Shown here: positions 31,920-43,123 of the stretch, piece by piece
Position numbering within the stretch: the first letter of the stretch is position 1
How the letters are laid out: each line of letters opens with the position of its first letter
NCBI GenBank assembly: GCA_002221725.1
Contig: NJFT01000060.1
Coordinates: 62,001-126,000, forward strand
Length of the DNA stretch: 64,000 bases
Reading direction: 5' to 3'
Source of the DNA: Scedosporium boydii
Taxonomy: Eukaryota > Ascomycota > Sordariomycetes > Microascales > Microascaceae
Notes under the pieces: model-generated
The model's input: the letters and a program-made list of their open reading frames with translations, nothing else
The model's database searches: none
What the model was told of the DNA's origin: nothing
Program-made: the position numbers and the translations under genes

Positions 31920-33285
31920 ATGTCTACAAACCGAGCAGAACCGACACCGATGGCCTCTCTCCAGAAGGAGCTGAAGAAGATGAAGGGTGCCACTCTGGCA
32001 GCAGCTGTATCGGACGCAGACCGCATCATCGCTCTCCTCGAAACAGCGAGGGAACAGGTAGCAAACGGTATGTGTGCCTCGAGCCTCGCAAATCCAAGGC
32101 CCTTGCTAACAACTTGAACCTGTTGTGCCATACAGCCAAGGATCCTCATACCGCGAGCATAACCATGACGAAACTGCAAAATCCAATCAAAGATAGATTC
32201 GAAGCACTGAACAAGGACCTGAGGGAAATATCAAAGCAGCAGAAGAACTTTGGCAAGGCCTTGGACAAGGTAAGTTGGACACACGCCACAAACTCTCTTA
32301 GTTTTTGGTGGTACTAACTGACTTTCTCTTCTTCCATATACAGTTATTACCACATAGGCCCCTTCCCTCAGAATCCAACGCAATAGCAGGATGCGAATCA
32401 CACATTGCGAAAACCATAATCATGCACCTCTTCCGGGAGGGCCGCTTTGACGTCGCTACATCCTTCCTCGCCGAGGCCCGCGAGCACGGTGTCATCGGCG
32501 CCGCAGATGACATGCAAAACATATTCGAACCTCTCGAAGTCCACTTCACCGATCTCTACCGAATCCTTGGCGACCTCCGGAATCGTAACCTCCTCCCTGC
32601 TATGGAATGGGCTGAGCGAAATGCCGAAGGATTAGAAGCGAATTCGTCTAACTTGGAATTCGAGCTGAACCGTCTCCAGTTCATATGGCTGCTGAAGGGC
32701 CCTGCCGTCAACGGCCTCCCAGACGACGGGCGCAACGGCCTCCTTGGCGCCCTCCAATACGCACGACAGCACTTCTGGAAGTTCCAGACCCGCCACGGCA
32801 AGCAGATCCGCGAACTCATGACAGCCATCGTTTTCTCAAACAACATCCAAGACTCACCTTACCGCTCCCTCTTCGAAATCCAGTCAGCTTTCGAAGAAGT
32901 CGCACACTCCTTCGCCCGCGAGTTCTGCTCCCTCCTCCACCTCTCCGCCGAGTCCCCGCTCTACGTCGCCGTCACGGCCGGAGCGATATCCCTCCCCCAA
33001 CTGCTCAAGTACAACCAGGCCATGAAGACCAAGAAGACCGAGTGGACGTCGTACGACGAGCAACCCTTCGAGACGCCGCTGCCGAGCAGGATGGTGTATC
33101 ATCCCATCTTTGTATGTCCCGTGCTGAAGGAGCAGACGACGACACAGAACCCGCCGATGATGTTGCCCTGTGGTCACGTCGTCTGTAAAGAGGCGTTGAA
33201 GAAGATGCTCAAGGCGAGCCGCTTCAAGTGTCCCTATTGTCCGAGCGAGGGTGTCTACAAGGATGCGAGGGAAATCAAGCTGTAA
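31920..33285 (+). CDS. RMD5: GID/CTLH ubiquitin ligase RING subunit Rmd5 (Gid2), three exons
   Basis: CDS is join(31920..32067,32136..32269,32344..33285), 407 residues; introns are 68 and 74 nt with GTATGT/ACAG and GTAAGT/ACAG ends. Rmd5 pairs with Fyv10/Gid9 as the catalytic module of the GID E3 ligase, which degrades gluconeogenic enzymes when glucose returns. Exon 1 gives a helical N-terminus (LQKELKKMKGATLAAAVSD). Exon 3 holds the LisH/CTLH helices (LFREGRFDVATSFLAEA; FEPLEVHFTDLYRILGDLRN). The C-terminal degenerate RING is clear: FVCPVLKEQTTTQNPPMMLP, then CGHVVCKEAL and FKCPYCP. The incomplete zinc ligand set is normal for this family. Length is close to the yeast protein (421). Confidence 0.96.
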
Positions 33286-34601
33286 TACAGCTCCTTCGCA
33301 CGGGTTCTATTGGTGGAGTGGAATGTGGTGGCAGACAGGGAGTCGACGGAGCTTCCTTTGTTTATCCTTTCTTATGTCCCTTCCTTTTAATTGTCATGGG
33401 TCACGAACAGGGGCGGTCGGGGCGTTCTGCGGATACTGGTCTTTTGTCTCCTCCCTCTCTCCCTCTCTCCCTCTCTCCCTCTCCTCTCTTTCCTCCTTCA
33501 TCATCCCCTTGCCTGTACAGTTCCGAGATCTAGCAATATGGCCTTCTCACGGGAGAAGGACCACTAATACCTCGGTGGCGAGCGGGAGACGTCGTCTAGT
33601 CTAGTTTCAGGGCTCTGTAGATTGGTACTTTTGGGCTTCCTGGTGTTTAGTTCATAGGGGCGGGTGGCTTGATATGGGAATTTTTTTCAGCGAATCAAAT
33701 GTATCTACTTCACACAGATATCAATCGTGTATTCATCGAAATTCGAATTCATAAATCTTTCTCGTATAAATCCTATCATCATAAGGTATTGTCTGTCTTG
33801 TCTGCATGTGAATGTGTCTGTCCCATAAACGACAAACCCTGGCCACTTTGCTCACCATTTAAGAAACCAAAAAACTCCATGAACAATGTAAAAGTTCCAT
33901 CCGCAGATCATTCACGGAAAACCCAAGCCAAGTTAAATAAAACTTTCTGATATTGAAAAGGGGGGGAGGGCGACTCGTCAAGATGGGGTATGTAGGTAAA
34001 AGCTACCTCTTCACAACCAAGATAACACCGCAGGATATCCTTCCGTCTCTTTCTCAACAAGGATATATTCAAACAACTTCCGATACAGACCAGAATGGAA
34101 AAAAACAAACAAAAGAGGAAGATAGATGGAAACACCAGAGTTCTTCTGCAGACCGATGAATGCTGCCCCGAGCGTATTCTCATCTCAATTGGTATCGAGA
34201 TGGACAAGAGATCAAACAAAGAGAATCAACGAAAAAGAGAAAACGCGGGGGGCAAGTGTATATGTCAAAAAGAAACGCCGAGATGGGAAAGAAGAGAGAG
34301 AGCAGGATGACTCGCAAGAAGAAAAACAAAGAGATAATAAAAAGAAAATAAAAATCAAAGGAAACCAGTCGTCAAGTCATGTCCTTGTTTTGTACATTTT
34401 AGATTCCGCCTGCTCCCTCTTCTCCTCTCCATCCTGGATTTCAGCCCTTCTTGTTACCAGCTGAAATAAGTCCGCCTCGAACACCTTTGATAAAAAAAAA
34501 AAAATCCAGACCGCCTCACTCACACGCCCTCGAGTCATGGTTTCATATAGCTTTTTTTTGGTTATTTCCAACTTTTCTGTGTAGCTCCCTTTCTCTTTCA
34601 T
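33286..34601. other. Convergent intergenic region
   Basis: Between the 3' ends of RMD5 (plus) and the UPF0658 gene (minus). Contains the CCCTCT repeat and an A/G-rich stretch on the plus strand (34090-34370). No gene seen. Confidence 0.55.
33450..33490 (+). repeat. CCCTCT microsatellite
   Basis: Tandem CTCCCTCT/CCCTCT units over about 40 bp, in the 3' flank of RMD5, probably in its 3' UTR. Confidence 0.85.
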
Positions 34602-36077
34602 TTAGTCAATGGTCATTCTGCTGGGAACCTGAGGTTGTTTGAGATCATTCAGGTTGATCGAGTTTAGGTCGGGCTTCTCCTCGTCTCGCCGGGACGAGGA
34701 TGTCAGGTGATCCTTCAGGCCAGCACCAAAGTTCCTCATGCAGATGATGGCATTGGCAATGGTTAGAAGAATGAGGAGAATAGTGATGACGGAGAAGGCG
34801 GTAAGAGACTTTCGCACAGGTCGATACGTGGCCTGGGTACGAGCTTGGTAGATTCGGACAAGTTTGAAGATAAAGTATGTGAGGGCGCCGAGGTAGCAGA
34901 CGATGGTGAAGAGCATGCCCCACTTGTTCTCGCGTCGGGCAGACCAGGCGGCGAGTAGCAGAATAAAGATCGTGATGGGAATAACGGCAATGGTCAGGCC
35001 AAACTCGGGGTCATTGGTTTGGTCGTTCACAACAACAAGGAACTGAACCATGAAGCCGAGGAAGAAGAAGAAATCGAACTTGAGTAGCGCGATGTAAATC
35101 TATTACAACGGGGTTAGCCCAAATGCTCATCCGGGTTTACATGTGAGAGGGCAAGTGAGCGAGGTGCAGAGATAGGGACATACCTGGTAGTGTAGGAACC
35201 TCTTTTTCATCCTGTAGTCGGCGCCGATGTGCTTCAGAATATCCCAAGCGAACTGCTGATACAGCTTCCAGGCTGCGAAGCACATAGCAATAGTGGTGGC
35301 CGCAATGATGCAGGGAATCGCGACCAGGAAAGGTCGGATATCATCCCATATCTCATCGGCGGGGGCTTTGAGGGCGCCAGGGAAACCACCCAAAATGTCC
35401 AAGGCTTCCAAGATTTGCTCGATTTGGATGGCCGTGTAGATGAGCAGGGCCAAGTTAGAAATACACACGCCGATGACCTGGATGGTGTTCTTCATGCGAA
35501 GAGCGTCCCATACAATGACCAGTTCGTACAAGAAACCGAAAATGAAAAGAGTAAGGAACGTGGGAATCGTTTTGTATTGCGCGTCGGCCTTGGTGTTGTC
35601 CTTGACATACGGCCCAAGATTCGTTTGGAATCGACCGAAGACGTACCTGGATGTGGAGAGTTAGCGCGGAACTAAATCGAATTCAAGTCCAAAAATAAAC
35701 AAAGTTGCGTGTGTACACCCGTTCCGCCAAAGTCAAAAGGAATATCAATCATTGATGGAAAAGGGGAAAGGGAAAAGGACGTACGCCTCAAATGCCAGAC
35801 ATAGAATGGCCTGGAGGCTGACAACGAGCATAAAGATGCGCGGCCATTTCGTCGATACGAATTCCAGACTGAATAGCTTCGCCCTCTTCGACCCGGCGCC
35901 GGCAGAAACTTGTCCGTCCCTCGAGTACGTCTGGTTGTACTGGGACTGGTTGAAGTCGTTGTATGTTTGATAGCGGCTGGCCTGACTACCCAGCTCCTGC
36001 TGCGGAGGAGGCGAGTAGGTCTGCGGCGCCGGAGGGTAGTGGGCGAATTGAGGCTGCTGGGGGTATGATTGATTCAT
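34602..36077 (-). CDS. UPF0658 Golgi apparatus membrane protein, three exons
   Basis: CDS is complement(join(34602..35099,35184..35646,35785..36077)), 417 residues from the first ATG in frame. Introns of 138 and 84 nt have GTACGT/CCAG and GTATGT/ATAG ends and keep frame. The family is an uncharacterised fungal multi-pass membrane protein, localised to the Golgi in fission yeast. Visible: FVSTKWPRIFMLVVSLQA leading into the first membrane span; the exon junction restores CLAFEAYVFGRFQTNLGPYV; then TIPTFLTLFIFGFLYELVIV, NTIQVIGVCISNLALLIYTA, FLVAIPCIIAATTIAM and two more spans near the end, giving about seven. The N-terminal about 80 residues are Gln/Tyr/Pro-rich. The frame stays open 61 codons upstream of this ATG with the same composition, so the true start may be non-AUG or lie in an unseen exon. 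Confidence 0.85.
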
Positions 36078-37274
36078 TGGTGCCTCTGAGTACTGCGATT
36101 GATGGCCGTAAGATTGAGGAGAGTACTGGTCGTACTGGGAATAACCTGGGTCCCCGCCGAGCAGAGACCCCCGTGACTGCGTGTCGATTCGGGTCGCCAG
36201 GATGGGCGAATGTGTGAATGTTTTGTCCGACTCCAACAAAAAGGTTCGGAGCCGACAAAACTAGATGGTGCTACCAGATGGTGTAGCGAGAAGCGGGGGT
36301 GTTCACGAGATGGCAAAGAGTCTCGAGGGAAACTCTTTGAGAGCGCTCGTTAAAAAAAGAAAACGGGGCGGACGCGGTTCTTCGAGCGATCAAATGGATG
36401 GTCGAAGTCGGGCGTCGTCGGGAAATTTGGAGGCGTCGATCGATCGCGGAGGTGGTGAATTGGAAAGTAGAGAAAGAGCGAATTCGTCGGGACGATTGAT
36501 CAAATTGGGGGGAAGAATTGAAGAAGCGAGAAGGGCGAGAATCGCGCGTAGGACTCGAAATCAATGTGGCTCTCGGAAGATTTCACGGGATCGGTCGGGT
36601 CGTCGAATAGGGTCGGTCGGTCGCTGTAGGACGGGCGGTTGAAAGGGGTGAAGGGAAAAATAAAAGCGGGAACGAAAGGGGACAAGTCGACAAGGAAATG
36701 GGTTGTGTATATTTGACGACGTTTCAGAGGAAGGATTGAAGAGAGTTTGCTCGTGGTGTAGCCTTCCTCGGGTCGCACGACAGACGTTGGATGACTTTAT
36801 TTTTTCCTTTTTTTGTTGCTGGGCGGCGTGGGAAATGAAAGACTGTCCTTCTGGGGCGACAACGTTGCAAGAAACGGGGCGCGGCTGAAGGAGAATGGCG
36901 AGAGCGGTCGGGCAACACAATGCTCGGGAATGCGTGGGCTGTGTGGCAGCGTTCGTTCGTGCCTGTCGGGGTGGGATAACCGCCGGGGAATGCTCTGGAC
37001 GATCTTCACCACTTCTTTGGATGGGGATGAGAAGGGCGAAAGCAGCCTGGCAACACACAGAAACGTCAAAACGTTGAAATGGACGAGGTCTGAGGATAAA
37101 AGGAGGAATTAAAACGAAAGGCGTCAACGTCCGAGTTGGCAGTGCTGATGAAACAGGAAGGAGTGGAATCTTGTTCGAGAGGACTGGGGGGACCAACCAG
37201 GGCGAGCCAAGCCAAGCCAGGGCCAAACAGGACCAGACAGGGGGGGAACAGGATGTCGGTGATCAACGGTCAAT
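36078..37274 (-). promoter_or_regulatory. ATG-free 1.2 kb upstream of the UPF0658 gene
   Basis: Reading the minus strand, no ATG occurs in any frame from 37274 down to the putative start codon at 36077. The plus-strand triplet CAT is absent across this stretch and next appears at 37275. At random about 19 would be expected. This is what a long 5' leader selected against upstream start codons would look like. The frame of the protein is open from 36260 and holds a Tyr/Gln/Ser-rich stretch (GYSQYDQYSPQSYGHQSQYS) next to the ATG. A CTG in good context (A at -3, G at +4) lies at 36200. Confidence 0.5.
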
Positions 37275-40200
37275 TCATGGAAATGGGCTGGACCAGCCTA
37301 AAATTGGTGGAGGAGAAAAGTCCTACTGTTAGCCAGGCGTAGTGTTGTGGCCTGTACTTCGCAGTCCGAAGTGGTGGCCTTTGTACCGAACTGTACCATC
37401 CGGCGGGTTTGTGGACGATAGGTACACTGCTGGCTTCGTGCGCGTCTCGTATTAATAGTGCTGGCAACATTGAAGAGACACTCGTATGGGGGAGGTACAG
37501 GACAGTACATACTGACAGACCAGTCAGGCGCGAGCCAGGTACGAGGAAACCTGCAGATGCCACGACACGCTAAACACCGAAGTAACTCTTAGTGGACTTT
37601 GTATGCAAGTGCGTGCTACAAAGTCACTCGTAGGGCGGTAATAGTACGCTCTGCACTTTTCTTCTTGTTTCGATAGCAGGAGGTGTGCAACTGTCACTTT
37701 CCCACCAAGAATAACCTCCTTCTCATCATGTGTCAGTTGATCAAAATAGACCTTATCTTAAATAATCTTGTGATCAATGATGGGTGTACCTCGGTCGGGG
37801 AAACCCAGAAAATACTCGCCATCATCGATCATCGGTCATCGATCCCAATTTTTTGAGGTTGCCAGGCTCCCTCTCCCGCCGGAATAAACTCAGGTTAGGG
37901 TGGCTGTACCGCCTGGCAGGCTTGGCCCCCATTTGATGGCTTGAGCTTGGCTAAACCCACCAGCTCCGCCCCTGTGACTTAGAGCCAGTGCCAGACCGAA
38001 GATTGACGACCGGAACTCTCTGGCCTCATCGGATTCAGAATTCTTGGCGCAGAGTACGAGAAGTTCGAAGTGCGTGCCGTCATCGATAGAAGCCAAGGAC
38101 AGCGATTCCGAAGAGTATTTGCAAATCCAGTTTCGCCGATCAGAATCTAAGATGGTATTGCTCCTCTAAGCGAGTAGTCAATCACTGCAAGCCTGCCCTT
38201 TATGAAATACCAAGTATGCAATACATCAACGACTATGTACGTACAGCTCCTGCCATGTCAACCCGCAAGGCTGGGTCCATTGGAACAGACCAGAGTCAAA
38301 AGCTGCATCAAAAGGAAAAGCCAACAGCTCTGCGCATAACCGTAAGGCAAAATAGACCCCGGTAGTCCAACAGAAACGGAATGTGGCTTTGCGGCTGTCT
38401 GCATCATTCACCTAGTTCGATTCATCCTCCCAATTATCAGGATCCTCTCACAAGTAGGTTGACACTAGTGGACGGATACTGCCTTTTACCGCCGTGATTT
38501 ATTGCCTCCCAACCTAATGTTTTCATAATAAATGATAGTTGGCCTTCGTAGACCAGTCAATCATGAACAAGGTTGAGGCTCACCGCATCGTACAAACAGT
38601 CACAGGCGGACAACTACCTGTAGGGCTGTGCTCCGAACCCAAAGTGGAGGACAGCGGGGGAGATGTAAAGAAAATATTGATACTTGATGACGAGATTATG
38701 GCCCCGTCTCCGTGTAAAAGAGTCAACTTAGATCAATTAATCAAACAACAATACTTCGTATTACCCTTCATCATCCTGATAATAATAGGACCTGGCATAT
38801 TATCCGTAGGACCCTCCCTGCACCATGGATCGTCGAGTAGCACCAGATCTTAAAGTCACGTGTATTGTCAAAATGCTGTGCTTGGGCTCCTGAGACCAGA
38901 ATGTGTCAAGCAAGACATCAAAACTGGATAAAGTTGCTAAGCCTCACGGGAGTCCTCCCGCATCAAATGTCAATCTCGCAGCCTCCCATTCGCCGGTTCC
39001 CTTACCATGAAAAGAGCAATCTTCACAAGGCTCCCGAGCACTGCCCGCTCCCTTGCACCCGCCCTAGGCGTGCAACCCAAGAATCCCAGGTCCATGGGCC
39101 GCCGCATCGCAAAGAACCAGATTTCGTTCCCAGGAAGGAATAAAATGTTCAATAGGATAGGGATGCCCTTTTCCGGCCGAAGTCCGGTATTCCATCAGAG
39201 TATCGAGCTGCCTTCATTGTAGTGTAGTGAAGAACAACCGCCGTTTGCGTCGACTGCATCAAAGACTCCATGCCACTGAACTGCGGATTGACAGCTCCGC
39301 GCTTGAAAGTCCCAACCCGCCCCCTGCATTGGGAAACATTCCGGGGCATCAAGGCATAAACCTCCAAAGCCTCGCCGTCTGCCATGGTTGCTTGAAAACC
39401 CAAAGAACAAGGAAAAGGGGGAAAGTGTAAAGCCACAACCAAGTCACCCGGGTTTCTCCCCTGATGCGGCATCTCCTGACGCGGGACTGAAGGGTCCCCA
39501 AGCCCCCTCCCCCACTTCCAAGCATCAATGCAATGATGAAACAGAAAATGCGCCCTCCATTATCCCGTTTGCTGGCTGGTAAATGGGATTTGAGAGAAGA
39601 TGGCATTTTGTCTAAACTTACGTACCCATATACCGAGGTAGACAGGCACACACTTTTTTCAATCATTTTTTTCTTCATTTCTTCGAAGATTTCTCTTCTT
39701 CCTCTACCTCGTAATTCTTCTTTCTTGGCACTGATCTGCCTTCAAATTTCGGCAGCTCTCGTCACCCAGAAACGCAAGCCAAGTGGAGAAAGAACGCGTC
39801 ACCCGGGCGATCAGCACTAATACCAATATATCCGTATCGACCGTATTGATCAGACATGTAATACGTTGCTTACCGAACTTGGAATTCAAATCTCAGCGAA
39901 GTGCAAGCCGTTCGATTCAAGACGGAAGCAAATGTATCCCAGAATCCCATTTCATATATAAACTATCATAACGTATGCGCAATCTCATATCCATCATTCG
40001 CGAGAATGAAAGTAAAAAAACAGGAAGGACGAAAAAAACCCATCCAAAAATCTAGACAAGAGGGGAGGATAAAAATAAAGTGACTCCAAAAATAACCACC
40101 CAGAATTTGCAATCGTAGCCGGGCCAGTCCCACATCACATTGGATCTCGACAGCCAAAAGTGGGGAACACAGAATCCTCATTGAAGATTTCTTTTTCTCT

Positions 40201-40423
40201 GTCAAGGCCTTGAGAGTCCCAGGTTTCCCCTCATCTGTCGCACGCCGTACCCATGACAGAACACGGACCCTACTCCGTCATGATGTTGAACTCGAAGCCG
40301 GGGTCGAGCAGTGTCAGTGACACCCTATGGCCCTTCTCGGATCCGTACGATTACCTCTCTGAATCACAAAAGGAGCAGTAGAGATTCCGAACCTCCTAAA
40401 TCCACCATCATGAAAACTCCTCC
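37275..40423. other. Intergenic region
   Basis: 3.1 kb without a supported gene. Contains TACTTCGTA (38752-38760, within the near-palindrome AATACTTCGTATT) and several short ORFs on both strands without coding-like composition. The right side is the 3' flank of the Clr5-domain gene. Confidence 0.45.
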
Positions 40424-43123
40424 TCAGGCCCCCCAAGCCAACTGCACATTAAACGTCGGCGTCATCCCCACCATATGAGCCAAATAAGCCGCCAGCTGCC
40501 CATCGTCATCAATCTGCAACGGGACCTCCACCCCTTTCGGATCCTTCAACACGCCCTCCACTCCCACGCACACGACCGCGTCAGCGAACTTGCCCACCGC
40601 AACCTGCCTGAGCTCTTCCAGCGAGGTCGTGCTCAACGTCGCGATCCAAAGAGTCGGCCCCGCCACGTACATCGATGAGGGGTGCAGCCGGAGGTACACC
40701 GCGATCGTCGTCGGCGCTGTGGCGGCTAATGGGTGGAAGACGGGCCCGGTCGGCCCTACACTGAACGGGGGCACGAAGTGCTGTTCGACGAACGATGTCT
40801 GGGGACTATGCGCCAGGAGAAGCTGCGTCTCGAGACTCGAGTCTAGAGACATGCTTGCCTGGGGATCGAGCACTCGGGGTAAAAGTCTGTGGTGGCCGTG
40901 TGCATGGTCCAGTTCGCTATCGTCAGGCGGAGAGAGCGCGGGGTCCTGCGCTTGCAGTCCGACCGCAACGGATACGTGCATCGAGCTGTTGGGAGAACTT
41001 GGAACGAGCTGCATCTGTGACATCGGCGATACGGTATCGTAGTCCTCGAGCGTGTGGGACATCTGGTCTCCGGTGCCTGAAAAACTGGACGGTGACGAGG
41101 CATGAAGTAGACCATGGCTGGGCGAAAGTGTGTGTTGAGGAGGCGTCGGCACCGTCTCGGTCGCATCGGATCTCGCATTATCATCGGAAACAGCGTCGAG
41201 GGACATGGCCGTCTGGCTCTTCCTCTTCTTCGACGACGATTCCTTCCTCGTCCTCTCATCCCTCAACCTCTTCATGACATCGCTAGCCAATATATCCAAC
41301 GCCTTACGCCTCTCCTGATACTCGGGTGTGGACGAATCCTCGGGCAGCAGCCTCTGGATCAGCTCCGACCCTTCCATCCACTGCGTCATCAACTTGTTCC
41401 ACTGCTCAGGCCCAGCCTTGGACTTGCAAGTAAACTGGTCCTGCCGGCTCACGAGGATTTGGTAAAAAGTCGAACGCAGCTGCCTCGAATCTTCGGGGTT
41501 GATCACCAGGATCCTCTTCGCATCGCTGACTGTCATCCGCTTATCGCCATCGCGCATCCGCTTCGTCACGTCGGTACAGATGATATCGAGAGCCAACTTC
41601 TTGGATTCCATATTCTCTTGACTGGTGTCCCACATAGGGGTCTGTAACTGGTCTACCTCGTGAACGACCTGGTCCTTTATGGCCTCCCACTTCTCGGGTC
41701 CCGCCAGCGTCTTCTTTACGACTCCGTACTCCTCGCAGATTCTTTGAAAGGTCGTCCGCACGGCTCGGTAGCCCACGTTATCCAGACCCAGGATCAACCT
41801 CGCCTCGTCGAGGGTGGTTTCCGAAGGGAACCGAGGCGGTCGGGCGGCATCTGCCGGCTGGCCCGCCCAGCGACGGGTCCTCCTCCGAGGTTTCCGGCCA
41901 GGTTTGGGGGGTAGTGAACTCACCGCGTCTTGTGAAAGCCCCGGTCCAGGGACCTGATCTTCGCCAAAGGACGCCGTCGGATCAGGGCTCGAGACTGTCC
42001 CTGCCGCCGTAGTCGACGATGAGGCAGCGGGGGTGCTCGGGCCGCTCCCCCGACTCGATGGTCTCGACTCGTCGTTCGAAAGTTCGACCGAGGGCCCGCC
42101 AGGCGACCCCGACCCTTGAGCCTTGTCGCCTCTGGGGTCTCTGAGAAGCAACCGATTCTGCGACCGCAGGCGTACCAGTTCCCGAGGCTTGATGTCGAAG
42201 CCGTCCTCGCCCAGGATCCGCAGCATCTCCCTCTGGGGGAGGTTCTGCTCCCAGAGCTCTTTGACTCGCGCGAGCAGCTCATCGTTTCGGTACACGGGGT
42301 TCTGCTTGAGTGGGAAACCCCACTTCCTAAACTGGTTCTGGAACGCTCGCTTGCTATAGTTTGGTGATGAAATGTTAGGATCAGAAGTCAAAGACAAATC
42401 CCAGTTCCAGTTTTGATCGGCATCCATGATAAGCATTGCGAGATTATCAAAGAAATCATCAAAGAAGAGCGTTCTTTTTGTTGTGCATTCTCTGGGTTTG
42501 CTTGAGTTTGTTTGGACAAAATAAAAGAGGTAGGGCAAGTAGGCAAACTTCGGAGCCTCGTCCGATAGAAAAGAATACCCCGAAAAGGGAGCCCTGGGGA
42601 AAAACAACGACGTTTATTGTAGAGGGAAAGGTGTATGGTTAACGGTGGTATATGGACGGTTTTGTGCTGCGCCGTGAATGGAGAAAGCCTGCCCAACGTC
42701 TTGCGCGGAGATATACTTCGTAGGTATACTCCCCGTTAAGCCCATATACAGCTTCAAATCCCAAGTCTCCTCCGCTCCTCTTTCCCCTCCCCCTCTATCT
42801 CGTACATAATAAATACTATGACAGTAATGAAGTCTAGAAGCAGGCACCGATAGGCCAGTGAAAAGCCACAGGCAGGCAAACCCAAAAGAGACGTATGATG
42901 GGCCGAAGAGGGATGGTTACGGTGGATACAACTAGTAAAAAGGCTTGGAAATGGGGGGTGTGAGGGTGTAAGGGTGTTTAGGGGGGCAACGAAGAGTTGT
43001 GACTCACCTCGGCGTGAAGTCATGGTGGAGCCTGAAGTACCGCATAATATCCTCCAGGGACCTCTTCTCCTGGATATATAACCGGTAACATGTTTCCTGG
43101 TAGCAAGCCCAGTCATAGCCCAT
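40424..43123 (-). CDS. Clr5-domain protein with two internal repeats, two exons
   Basis: Proposed CDS complement(join(40424..42353,43008..43123)), 681 residues. Exon 1 (MGYDWACYQETCYRLYIQEK, then SLEDIMRYFRLHHDFTP) and exon 2 (SKRAFQNQFRKWGFPLKQNP) are the two halves of one Clr5 domain, whose usual pattern is W..yk..I..LY.e..sL..im..f...F..skrqyk..fkkWgf. The splice ends are GTGAGT and CTATAG and the frame is kept, but the intron is long (654 nt) and holds a TACTTCGTA motif otherwise seen only between genes. If exon 1 is wrong, the start would be ATG 42427 and the domain would be incomplete. After a Ser/Pro-rich linker come two similar modules (about residues 215-270 and 315-370), both with an AxxILxL...R..F..I...GPEKW/GPEQW pattern, then a basic KKRK stretch and a conserved-looking C-terminal region. 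Probably nuclear; function unknown. Confidence 0.75.

Noticed and set aside
39905..39925. GTTCGATTC as a tRNA B box
   Set aside because: No matching A box, acceptor stem or T-run at the right spacing.
42428..42607. N-terminal 60 residues of the long ORF at the Clr5 gene
   Set aside because: Starts at a non-ATG position and lies in the proposed intron; no similarity to the domain, whereas the upstream exon completes it.
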